Positions 1 to 6,587 are shown, counted from the first letter of the stretch. The stretch: 8,167 bases of DNA from Limisphaerales bacterium (GCA_003152145.1 PLZL01000438.1:1-8167), one strand, 5' to 3'. Made by a program: numbers and translations. The notes: generated by a model not told the origin, from the sequence alone.

Positions 1-323
1 AGTGGATCAAGGAAGGTAAGAACGCCGTCAAATGGACCCGCCTGTCCTGTCACGACTTTGTGGATAATCAGGTGCGGCTGCAACTGTTCGTGCTGGCCTA
101 CAACATGGGCAACTTCCTGCGGCAGGCGGTGCTGCCGCAAGCGGTGCGTCACTGGACATTGACGACGCTGCGGGAGAAACTGATCAAGATCGGGGCGAAG
201 GTCGTGCACCATTCTCGGAAGATAGTTTTCCAGATGGCGGAGGTGGCGGTTCCGCGAGAGTTGTTCCAGACGATTTTGGAACGGATTGGACGGCTGAGAT
301 TGGCAACCGCGATGTCAGGATGA
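1..323 (+). CDS. IS1380-family transposase, C-terminal part (5' end outside window)
   Basis: Frame opens at base 3 and gives 106 residues before the stop at 321-323. It is the end of a DDE transposase of the IS1380 group, which cuts and pastes its own insertion sequence. The visible start reads W-I-K-E-G-K-N-A. In this family that stretch carries the third acidic residue of the DDE triad, here the Glu at bases 12-14. It is followed by the family's hydrophobic 'QLFVLAYNMGNFLR' helix and a basic C-terminal tail that includes 'LREKLIKIGAKVVHHSRK'. The first two catalytic Asp residues are outside the window, so it cannot be judged whether the whole gene is intact. The C-terminus looks complete, with a normal ending and no frameshift. 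It points toward the GH3 gene, whose start lies 231 nt beyond its stop. Family assignment is from recognition of the C-terminal motif. Confidence 0.85.
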   Translation, partial: WIKEGKNAVKWTRLSCHDFVDNQVRLQLFVLAYNMGNFLRQAVLPQAVRHWTLTTLREKLIKIGAKVVHHSRKIVFQMAEVAVPRELFQTILERIGRLRLATAMSG

Positions 324-550
324 AGGAAAAGTGAAAGAACTCCCATGAAAACAATGGAAACCACGGGAGAAGTGTCTTCAGATGGCATGGAAAAGTGTGT
401 GGAAAGGCACAACTGGCGACAAATCGTCACCTGTGCCAGAGAAAAACCGAGGGTGGACTGGAAAAAGTCCTTGCAAATCTGTGGAGCAGGCAGAAAATCG
501 CAAAAAAGCTCTACGCTAGTCGTGGGCAAGAAACCATATGGGAAATCCCG
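1..550 (+). mobile_element. IS1380-family insertion sequence, right-hand portion
   Basis: This contains the transposase C-terminus plus about 230 nt of non-coding right end. The exact terminus is not proven because the left end, needed to match the inverted repeats, is outside the window. My best guess is near 540-550, where GGGAAATCCCG occurs just before the GH3 start codon; members of this family usually end in short GG/CC-type inverted repeats. The stretch 324-554 holds no convincing gene. A reading frame in phase with GH3 is open back to an ATG at 345, but its translation looks like random basic sequence. There is a weak 5-bp hairpin at 455-470 and no clear promoter hexamers that I can defend. 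Confidence 0.5.
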
Positions 551-554
551 ATTT

Positions 555-3500
555 ATGCGCCTTTTTCGCCCGTGGATGCCGCTGAACGTCATTCGCGCGG
601 TTTGTTTCATCGGGTTGTGTTGCGCGATGCCACTCCATCTCCAGGCGCAAGCCTGGACGAACACAACTCTTTCAGCGAGCCAGCGCGCCAGCCTTTTGCT
701 TGCCCAAATGACCTTCAGTGAGAAGGCGGCCATGGTTTACGGCGTAGCAGGCCCGACTGGCAGTAACTATGTGGGCAACATTGCCAACAACACCCGGCTC
801 GGCATTCCATGGTTGTTTTTGAACGACGGACCTGCCGGACTTCGTCTTTCAGACACCAGCACCACAGCCTTTCCCGCGCCAATTGACATCGCGGCGAGTT
901 GGGACACGGCGCTGGCGCGGCAATACGGCAGCCAAATGGGCGCCCAATGCCGCGGCAAAGGCGTTGAAGTTCTGTTGGGGCCGATGATGAACATGGCGCG
1001 CGTGTATGAAGACGGGCGGACTTTTGAAGGCTACGGTGAAGATCCGTATCTTGCGGGAGCGATGGCCGCGGCGGAGATTCCCGGCATCCAAAGCCAGGGC
1101 GTCATCGCCACCGCAAAACATTTTGTGTGCAACGATCAGGAGATCAACCGCACAACAATCAGCGCCGACGTGGACCAACGCACCCTCCAGGAAATCTATG
1201 AAGCGCCGTTTCGCGCCTCCGTGCGGGCCGGGGTTGGTGCGGTCATGGCCTCTTACAATCTGGTGAACAGCGTTCACGCGTGCGAGTTGCCGGCGCTCAA
1301 TGCCACCTTGAAAAAGTCGTATGGATTCAATGGCTGGATCATGAGCGATTGGGGGGCGGCTTTCACCACCGTGGGTGGCATGAATAATGGACTCGATATG
1401 GACATGTATAGTGGCCCATTTGCAGCCAATAACATCACCACCGCCATTCAATCGGGCAATGTCCCGCCTTCGGAATTGGACGGCATGGTGCAGCGCATCC
1501 TCACCACCATGTTTCAATTCGGTCTCTTCGACAATCCTCCCACCGGAAACCTAATTTCGACGGTGACGAACTCAGCCAATGTTCTATTTGCGCGCAACGC
1601 TGCCGCGGAGGGAATGGTCTTGTTGCAAAACAACGGCGGCGTGCTGCCGCTGAGCTCGTCGGTGCATTCAATCGCCGTGATTGGTTCCGTGGCGAGTGCG
1701 AATGCGTTTTCAGTGGGCGCTGGTTCCGCGAGCGTAAACCTGCCTTACAACATCACGCCGCTGGCGGGAATCACCAGCCGCGCGGGCGGCGGCGTCACCA
1801 TCAATTACGCCCAGGGTGACGGAGCGAGCGTCGCCGCCGCGGTCCAAGCAGCCAGTAATTCCGCCGTCGCCATCGTATGTGTGGGCCAGCAGACCAGCGA
1901 AGGTTCCGACCGCTCCAATCTTTCCCTGCCCAACGGCCAGGATGCCCTCATCAGCGCCGTGGCCGCCGTGAACACCAACACGATTGTCGTTATGTACGAA
2001 TCTTCCGCCACGCTGATGCCGTGGGCCAGTCAGGTCGCGGGAATTGTGATGGCGTGGTATCCGGGACAGGAAAATGGCAACGCGCTGGCTCAAGTTCTGT
2101 TCGGGGACGTTAATCCTTCAGGAAAACTGCCGGTAAGCATTCCTCCCTCTGCGAGCCAGGTGCCCACGAGTACCACCGCCCAATGGCCCGGCATCAACCT
2201 TCAAGCGGCCTACTCCGAAGGGTTGGAAATGGGTTATCGCTGGTATGACACAAACAACGTGACTCCGCTGTTCCCGTTTGGTTTCGGCTTGTCCTACACG
2301 ACGTTCGGTTACAGCAACCTCACCGTAAGCGCCGTCAGCCCCTCGGGGCAGGTGCAAATCGGCTTCGACCTGACGAACACGGGCACGCTCACGGGCGCTG
2401 AAGTGCCCCAACTCTATCTGGGCTTTCCTGCCGCCGCCAGCGAGCCGCCGAAGCAACTCAAAAGATTCCAGAAAATCACCCTTTCGCCGGGTCAGACACA
2501 GCACGTCAAGTTCAATCTGGATTGGGAAGACCTGGCCAATTGGGACGCCACCGCTCGCGGCTGGATTGTGACGCCGGGCAGTTTTCAAGTTATGGTCGGC
2601 GCTTCCTCGCGGGACATCCGTTTGACCGGGGCATTCACGGTTGCGTCGGTGCCTTCCAGCGATCTGGCCAACGCGGCGCTCCATCAGCCGGTGACCGTTT
2701 CCTCCGTGCTTTCCACGAACACTCCGGGTGCGGCCGCCGTGGACGGAGATACCATCTCAGCCTGGACCTCGCTGGCCAGCGACCCGCAATGGATTCAGGT
2801 GGATCTCGGTTTAATAAAAGACCTGTCCCGTGTCCGGTTGCATTGGAACACCAATTACGCGAGCAGCTATACGATCCAAATTTCACTAGACGGAACCAAT
2901 TGGACGGCTGTTTTCAACACGAACAATGACCTTGGCGGCACGGAGGACATTCTGGTTTCGGGCCGTGGCCGCTACGTGCAGATTAACGGGACGCAGCAAG
3001 GTTTGCCGGGCGCGGGTTATTCGCTGTCGGAGCTGGAAGTTTATTCGCAGCCGCAGGAGCCTTTTGGGGGGACCGTTCCCACCATGTCGGGAGGCACGAA
3101 CATCATCCAAGCGGAGAACTACGATACGGGCGGCGAGAGTGTGGCCTACTACAACACCACGGTAGGCAATCCGGGCGGGGTTTACCGGTCGGATGACGTG
3201 GGGATTGAACCCACCTCGGACACGGGCGGCGGCTACGACGTGAACTCGCTCAACACCGGTGAATGGCTGGAATACACGGTCAACCTGCCGTATCCCACGG
3301 CCAACTACACCATCAGCCTCCGTGTGGCTGCGCCTGCGGTCGGCGGTCAACTGCGGGTGCGGCTCAACGGCGCCGTTCTGGGCACAGTCGCCATTCCCAA
3401 TACCGGCGGCTGGCAGACTTGGCAGACGGTCACCTTGCCGACGGTTTCCCTGACGGGTGGCATCGGGAGTCAGGCGCTGCGGTTGGAAGTGCTCACTAAT

Positions 3501-4751
3501 GGATTTAGTATCAACTGGATTGGCTTGAGAACGCCGATACCTACGGTTCCGGCCGCCCCAACGGGATTGACAGCGGGCACCGGCAACGCGGCAGTTTATC
3601 TGAGTTGGAACGCCTCCACCGGTGCAACCGCTTACAATGTGAAACGCTCGCTGGTCAGCGGTGGACCGTACACTACCATCGCCAGTCCCACCGCGAACAG
3701 CTACGTTGACACCGCCGTTTCCACTTGCTCCAGTTACTACTATGTGGTTTCAGCCACGAATTCTCTTGGCGAAAGCCCCAACTCGAGTGAGTCAGCCGTG
3801 ACACTGGGCGCCTTCGAATTGGCCGTGAACTCGGGTGGCAGCGCGGCTAACCAGTTCATCGCGGACGCATTTTATTCGGGCGGCACCGCCGCCTCGACAA
3901 CGGCGGCAATCGACACCAGCGCCGTGACCTCTCCCGCACTCCAGGCGGTTTATCAAACCGAACGCTACGGCAACTTCACCTACACTTTCACCAGCTTGAC
4001 GCAGGGCGTTAACTACTTGGTGCGCCTCCACTTTGCAGAAATTTATTGGACTGCCACAAACGATCGGATATTCAACGTTTTCATTAACGGCAATGAAGTC
4101 CTGACGAACTTCGACGTTTTTGCCGTGTCCGGCGCCGAGGACAAGGCGAACATCCAACAGTTTATGGTGGCTCCTAACACCACGAATGCGATTGTCATCC
4201 AGTACGTCACCATCAAGGACAACGCCAAATCCAGCGGCATCGAAATCCTCCTCCCGCCGCCGGCCGCGCCGGTGGGTTTGACGGCGACCGCAAGCAACTC
4301 GCTGGTGGCCTTGAGTTGGAACACAGTAAGCGGAGCCACCAGCTACAACGTGAAACGCTCGGTGGTCAGCGGCGGGCCGTACACCCTGTTGTCCAGCGGA
4401 CTGACAGTTACCAACTACACTGATTCCGTGGTGACGAATGGGACGACATATTACTATGTGGTTTTGGCGGTCAATAACGGCTGTGATAGCACCAACTCCT
4501 TCCAGGTCAGTGCCACGCCCAATCAGCCAATCGTGCCTGCCCTCTATGGCGCTTCCATCAGCAACGGCCAGTTTGGATTTTGGATCAACACCAATAATAC
4601 AGGGACAAACTACACGCTCATGGCTTCCACCAACTTGACTTCCTGGATTCCAATATTCACAACCAATTTGCCGTTGTTGCCATTCTTTTGGGTGGATACC
4701 AATTCCCCGGCCTATCCAGTTCGTTTCTTCCGTACCGTCTTGGGGCCATGA
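555..4751 (+). CDS. Exported multidomain glycoside hydrolase family 3 (beta-glucosidase/xylosidase type) with F5/8C, CBM6, FN3, malectin domains
   Basis: An exported enzyme of 1398 residues that should remove terminal beta-linked sugars from oligosaccharides or glycans; the exact sugar cannot be read from the sequence. Start 555 was chosen because it opens a signal peptide (1-33: MR, hydrophobic core 'VCFIGLCCAM', then LQAQA). The same frame is open back to 345, but that part looks non-coding. Domains: GH3 N-terminal barrel ~50-320 with NDGPAGLR (Asp91), GRTF..GEDP (154-164), Lys188-His189 and nucleophile Asp265 in SDW. GH3 C-terminal domain ~350-580, with Glu449 in SEGSDR the likely acid/base. 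FnIII-like ~614-690. F5/8C ~706-830. CBM6 ~848-991 (AENY at 853). FN3 ~999-1085. Malectin ~1086-1233. FN3 ~1235-1323. C-terminal module ~1324-1398 ending FFRTVLGP, of a type I associate with Verrucomicrobiota secreted proteins. Typical GH3 enzymes are about 700-850 residues, so roughly 700 residues here are appended. All catalytic motifs are present and there is no frameshift. Confidence 0.93.
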   Translation: MRLFRPWMPLNVIRAVCFIGLCCAMPLHLQAQAWTNTTLSASQRASLLLAQMTFSEKAAMVYGVAGPTGSNYVGNIANNTRLGIPWLFLNDGPAGLRLSDTSTTAFPAPIDIAASWDTALARQYGSQMGAQCRGKGVEVLLGPMMNMARVYEDGRTFEGYGEDPYLAGAMAAAEIPGIQSQGVIATAKHFVCNDQEINRTTISADVDQRTLQEIYEAPFRASVRAGVGAVMASYNLVNSVHACELPALNATLKKSYGFNGWIMSDWGAAFTTVGGMNNGLDMDMYSGPFAANNITTAIQSGNVPPSELDGMVQRILTTMFQFGLFDNPPTGNLISTVTNSANVLFARNAAAEGMVLLQNNGGVLPLSSSVHSIAVIGSVASANAFSVGAGSASVNLPYNITPLAGITSRAGGGVTINYAQGDGASVAAAVQAASNSAVAIVCVGQQTSEGSDRSNLSLPNGQDALISAVAAVNTNTIVVMYESSATLMPWASQVAGIVMAWYPGQENGNALAQVLFGDVNPSGKLPVSIPPSASQVPTSTTAQWPGINLQAAYSEGLEMGYRWYDTNNVTPLFPFGFGLSYTTFGYSNLTVSAVSPSGQVQIGFDLTNTGTLTGAEVPQLYLGFPAAASEPPKQLKRFQKITLSPGQTQHVKFNLDWEDLANWDATARGWIVTPGSFQVMVGASSRDIRLTGAFTVASVPSSDLANAALHQPVTVSSVLSTNTPGAAAVDGDTISAWTSLASDPQWIQVDLGLIKDLSRVRLHWNTNYASSYTIQISLDGTNWTAVFNTNNDLGGTEDILVSGRGRYVQINGTQQGLPGAGYSLSELEVYSQPQEPFGGTVPTMSGGTNIIQAENYDTGGESVAYYNTTVGNPGGVYRSDDVGIEPTSDTGGGYDVNSLNTGEWLEYTVNLPYPTANYTISLRVAAPAVGGQLRVRLNGAVLGTVAIPNTGGWQTWQTVTLPTVSLTGGIGSQALRLEVLTNGFSINWIGLRTPIPTVPAAPTGLTAGTGNAAVYLSWNASTGATAYNVKRSLVSGGPYTTIASPTANSYVDTAVSTCSSYYYVVSATNSLGESPNSSESAVTLGAFELAVNSGGSAANQFIADAFYSGGTAASTTAAIDTSAVTSPALQAVYQTERYGNFTYTFTSLTQGVNYLVRLHFAEIYWTATNDRIFNVFINGNEVLTNFDVFAVSGAEDKANIQQFMVAPNTTNAIVIQYVTIKDNAKSSGIEILLPPPAAPVGLTATASNSLVALSWNTVSGATSYNVKRSVVSGGPYTLLSSGLTVTNYTDSVVTNGTTYYYVVLAVNNGCDSTNSFQVSATPNQPIVPALYGASISNGQFGFWINTNNTGTNYTLMASTNLTSWIPIFTTNLPLLPFFWVDTNSPAYPVRFFRTVLGP
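3600..3673 (+). repeat. Direct repeat copy 1, inside first FN3 domain of GH3
   Basis: This 74-nt block encodes 'LSWNAS ... YNVKRSLVSGGPYT'. It pairs with copy 2 at 4311-4384. Over the last 40 nt (3634-3673 against 4345-4384) I count 36 matches, much closer than FN3 domains usually are at DNA level. The offset is 711 nt, exactly 237 codons. This indicates an internal duplication of the FN3 unit, with the malectin domain lying between the copies. Confidence 0.85.
4311..4384 (+). repeat. Direct repeat copy 2, inside second FN3 domain of GH3
   Basis: Partner of the block at 3600-3673. It encodes 'LSWNTV ... YNVKRSVVSGGPYT' in the FN3 domain that follows malectin. Most of the differences in the closely matching half are single scattered bases, consistent with duplication followed by some divergence, or with later gene conversion. 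Confidence 0.85.
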
Positions 4752-4769
4752 CCGTCTGAGGGCTTTGGC

Positions 4770-4814
4770 ACGCCAGCCATGAAACTGGATTGACGGGAAA
4801 ATAGTGGCTGGCGT
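4770..4814 (+). terminator. Inverted repeat after GH3, possible terminator
   Basis: ACGCCAGCCA at 4770-4779 is perfectly complementary to TGGCTGGCGT at 4805-4814, giving a 10-bp GC-rich stem with a 25-nt loop. It begins 19 nt after the GH3 stop codon, the usual place for transcription to end. It lacks a true T-run, having only the T/G-rich CTTGGTTGTTGG after it, and the loop is long. It is therefore a weak intrinsic terminator at best, or an mRNA-stabilising 3' hairpin. Confidence 0.4.
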
Positions 4815-5028
4815 CTTGGTTGTTGGTCGGATTGGATGCCAGATGTTTCCTCCAAATACCCGGGCGACAGTCCGCACCATCTCCGATCTTGCCGGGCTGC
4901 ACGGGGCAGGCGGCTCTGGATCGTTGGGAATCCAGAATGAAATCAATACACTGCTGTCCCACAGGATTGAGGGTTGAAGTGTAAAAAAAGGTTGGCTTGC
5001 AAGTTTGGGCCTTGCCACAAGGTAAGGC
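4815..5028. other. Non-coding stretch with presumed left end of the IS4 remnant
   Basis: No reading frame here is believable on either strand; the long minus-strand frames crossing it are antisense to GH3 or to the transposase. The left end of the IS4-type element should lie in the last 50-100 nt. That part holds a run of seven A at 4983-4989 and the ribosome-binding-like AAGGTAAGG at 5019-5027, directly before the transposase ATG. The terminal inverted repeat cannot be fixed because the element's right end is missing. Confidence 0.5.
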
Positions 5029-5568
5029 ATGAATAAACAAACTCGACACAAGCCAACCGCCGGCAAATTCTCGCTGTTGCGCCAACTTTGCAACTTCATT
5101 CCGCCGCATCTGGTGCCGCGCCTGGCACGCGCGACCGGCGTGGAAGATCAAGCCCGCACCTTCAGTCCGTGGAGTCATGTCGTCAGCCTGCTCTACGCGC
5201 AACTCACCCACAGCCTCGGTCTCAACGACGTGTGCGACGGCCTGCGTCTGCACTCCGGGTCGTTGTCGGCGCTGCGCGGGGCCACACCTCCGCCCAAGAA
5301 CACCCTTTCTCACGCCAACCGCCGCCGCGACCCGAAAATGGCCGAGCAACTCTTCTGGTCGGTGCTGGAACATTTGCAAACCTTGCAGCCCGCCTTCGGC
5401 GGCAACCGGCGTCCGCGTTTCGCTTTCCGTTTCAAACGGCTCATCCACGTCGTGGACTCCACCACCATCCAGTTGATGGCCCGCTCGCTGGACTGGGCCA
5501 AGCACCGCCGCCGCAAGGCCGCCGCCAAGTGCCATGGTCGAGACGATGATAGCGTAGTAGTGGATTGA
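5029..5568 (+). pseudogene. Truncated IS4-family transposase (DUF4372 N-terminus)
   Basis: The N-terminal part of an IS4-family DDE transposase. The start at ATG 5029 is supported by AAGGTAAGG 1-9 nt upstream and by the normal-looking family N-terminus. Residues ~10-75 (FSLLRQLCNFIP ... FSPWSHVVSLLYAQLTHSLGLNDVCDG) are the DUF4372-type domain of this group. H-V-V-D-S-T-T-I-Q-L at 140-149 carries the first catalytic Asp (Asp143, bases 5455-5457). The family sequence continues through LDWAKHRRRKAAAKCH to residue 169 (base 5535), then changes abruptly to GRDDDSVVVD and stops. Family members run to roughly 350-400 residues, so the second Asp, the Glu and the whole C-terminal half are missing. It cannot be active. 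The break at about 5535 marks a deletion or recombination junction. Confidence 0.85.
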
Positions 5569-5584
5569 AGGAAGACGGGTCGAG

Positions 5585-5600
5585 TTGCCAGATTTGGCAA
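5585..5600. repeat. Short perfect hairpin next to the IS4 break
   Basis: TTGCCA (5585-5590), four-base loop GATT, TGGCAA (5595-5600). It lies about 50 nt beyond the point where the IS4 transposase loses its family sequence, within 5536-5620, which matches nothing I recognise. It could be part of the end of another element or a second hairpin behind the minus-strand terminator. Its role is unknown. Confidence 0.45.
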
Positions 5601-5611
5601 GTGTCCGGCTA

Positions 5612-5652
5612 TAATTAAAAGACCGCCTGCCCACTTTCGTGAACTGGCGGTC
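5612..5652 (-). terminator. Rho-independent terminator of the 5671-6117 gene
   Basis: Read on the minus strand from 5652, a 7-bp arm GACCGCC is followed by an A, a 6-base arm GTTCAC, the loop GAAA, GTGGGC, an A and GGCGGTC. This makes a symmetric hairpin of 7 bp, one A-A mismatch and 6 bp (two of them G-U), closed by a GNRA-type tetraloop. It is followed at once by TTTTAATTAT. The hairpin starts 18 nt after the TAA of the minus-strand gene ending at 5671. There is no T-run on the plus-strand side, so it acts mainly for minus-strand transcription. Confidence 0.85.
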
Positions 5653-5670
5653 GTTGACGGTCGTAATACT

Positions 5671-6117
5671 TTACGCCTTCACACACGGACGGAAGAGACG
5701 AACGGCAGATTCAATGCCCAAATGTTGCCATTTTAGATAAGCAACGACGCGTTCGAGCATTTCGTCCAGGTCCTGCTTCTCCTCGCCGACCTGAATCATC
5801 CGGGCGACATAGGCCGGGAAGTCATCGGGCATGGACTTCATGGCGGCGCTAAGTGTATCGCCACTTTCCATTTTTTCGCCCAATGCCGTGAATGCTGGTG
5901 ATGTGAATCGGCCTTTTCCGGCAACAAAGCTAACCATGTCTGGAAACAGAGACAAAACGTCATAGTCCATCAACATGAACAGAGCATTTTCGCTCGGCGC
6001 CGCCGGCAGGCCAGACTTTTCAAACGCGGTCAGAAGCTGATATTCTTTGATTTGAGCAGCTTCCTCGCAGAGTTCCGGAACCGCGCCAGTCTGTTCACCC
6101 ATGTCAACATAGCGCAT
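5671..6117 (-). CDS. Small protein with weak GspF/PilC (T2SSF)-like helical domain
   Basis: 148 residues, soluble, no signal peptide or membrane helix. Residues ~60-130 (LGEKMESGDTLSAAM ... DDFPAYVARMIQVGEEKQDLDEMLERVVAYL) resemble the cytoplasmic helical bundle of type II secretion/type IV pilus inner-membrane proteins GspF/PilC. In that family 'G-x-S-L-S-x-A', 'FP' and 'GE-x-x-G-x-L-D-x-M-L' are the landmarks. A second GEQTGAVPEL motif at ~8-17 is similar in style. GspF is about 400 residues with three membrane helices; here the protein stops where the first would begin. It is thus a stand-alone domain, a remnant, or an unrelated helical protein. ATG at 6117 has AAGG ~8 nt upstream and an in-frame TGA at 6127-6129, so it cannot start much earlier. 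Codon use looks genuine, and a strong terminator follows 18 nt after the stop. The upstream frame (6030-6587) overlaps it by 88 nt, so the two may be one gene split by a frameshift. Confidence 0.6.
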   Translation of the reverse strand: MRYVDMGEQTGAVPELCEEAAQIKEYQLLTAFEKSGLPAAPSENALFMLMDYDVLSLFPDMVSFVAGKGRFTSPAFTALGEKMESGDTLSAAMKSMPDDFPAYVARMIQVGEEKQDLDEMLERVVAYLKWQHLGIESAVRLFRPCVKA

Positions 6118-6587
6118 ACGGCGCCTTCAGCAACCTTGGCAGTCTCTAACAAGATTGGAATTGCAGTCTTTACGACTTCTTTCCAATTAGATCGCGATTG
6201 AACGAGCTTTTCCACCAGCTTCCCCAATTGTTTTCCTACAACCGGTTTAATTGACGCCACGACCATCCCCCAATGTTTCATAAGGCTATGTCCGGCTGCT
6301 TCTGCTTCGGCAATTAAAATAAGTGGGTCCAACTCCAGGTTAATAATACGGTTCGCACTATTTACCATAATGGTAAATTGCCGCTTATTCGTGGGGCGAA
6401 TTATCTGGTCGAGACAAGCTTGAAGCCACACAAATTGCGGAGAAATAAAATTTTCCCGCCGTTGCACCAGAACAGCGTTGACACCTTTACCCTGAAGACA
6501 AGCGAGCACAAAGTCATCGGCATCCAATACGGCTTCATGTTGTCTGGACTTTTCCTGATGCTGCTCGTGCGCTGGCGGATCGCGCAT
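6030..6587 (-). CDS. Hypothetical protein, possibly 5' part of a split gene
   Basis: I do not recognise this protein. The open frame gives up to 185 residues. The central part (from ~20 to ~157) reads like a real helical, soluble protein, e.g. LDADDFVLACLQGKGVNAVLV, then INLELDPLILIAEAEAAG, then LGKLVEKLVQSRSNWKEVVKTAIPILLETAKVAEG. The last 28 residues (RLARFRNSARKLLKSKNISF type) are basic and shadow-like, and lie over the start of the next gene. This suggests the true protein shifts by -1 near 6118-6130 into that frame, for a product of about 305 residues; I see no slippery heptamer. The start is uncertain: ATG 6587 sits inside a hairpin, while ATG 6368 (residue 74) lies within the 19-bp palindrome. 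Local composition is AT-richer than the neighbours: 25 of 60 G+C at 6301-6360, against 41 of 60 at 7201-7260 in GH2. Confidence 0.45.
   Translation of the reverse strand: MRDPPAHEQHQEKSRQHEAVLDADDFVLACLQGKGVNAVLVQRRENFISPQFVWLQACLDQIIRPTNKRQFTIMVNSANRIINLELDPLILIAEAEAAGHSLMKHWGMVVASIKPVVGKQLGKLVEKLVQSRSNWKEVVKTAIPILLETAKVAEGAVCAMLTWVNRLARFRNSARKLLKSKNISF
6360..6378. promoter_or_regulatory. 19-bp perfect palindrome, operator-like
   Basis: ATTTACCATAATGGTAAAT: two 9-bp arms around one central base, with no mismatch. Its minus-strand reading contains an ATG (6368-6366) in frame with the unrecognised protein. If translation starts there, this would be an operator over the start codon, as in self-repressed regulators and antitoxins. 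Upstream on the minus strand is GATAAT, a possible -10, about 24 nt before the palindrome, without a good -35. If the longer frame from 6587 is used, the palindrome is internal to the coding sequence. Confidence 0.4.

Noticed and set aside
460..505. Promoter for GH3 (TTGCAA at 471 with AAAATC downstream)
   Set aside because: Neither hexamer is close enough to consensus to defend.
345..554. In-frame upstream extension of GH3 to ATG 345 (70 extra residues)
   Set aside because: The translation is basic and featureless, lies in presumed IS end sequence, and would bury the clear signal peptide that starts at 555.
149..733. 194-residue minus-strand frame across the IS1380/GH3 boundary
   Set aside because: Spans unrelated sequences (transposase end, IS end, GH3 signal peptide), so it is a chance frame.
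849..1517. 222-residue minus-strand frame, His/Arg rich
   Set aside because: Antisense shadow of the GH3 catalytic domain.
3792..5099. 435-residue minus-strand open frame
   Set aside because: Mostly antisense to the C-terminal domains of GH3; composition is typical of a shadow frame and no family motif is visible.
1..5568. GH3 carried on a composite transposon between the two IS elements
   Set aside because: The flanking transposases belong to different families (IS1380 and IS4) and the second is truncated, so they cannot act as paired ends.
4657..5634. 325-residue minus-strand open frame across the IS4 remnant
   Set aside because: Antisense to a recognisable transposase and to the GH3 end; translation shows no domain.
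6400..6540. 46-residue minus-strand frame beginning MKPYWMPM
   Set aside because: Inside the larger minus-strand frame; too short and compositionally odd to support.
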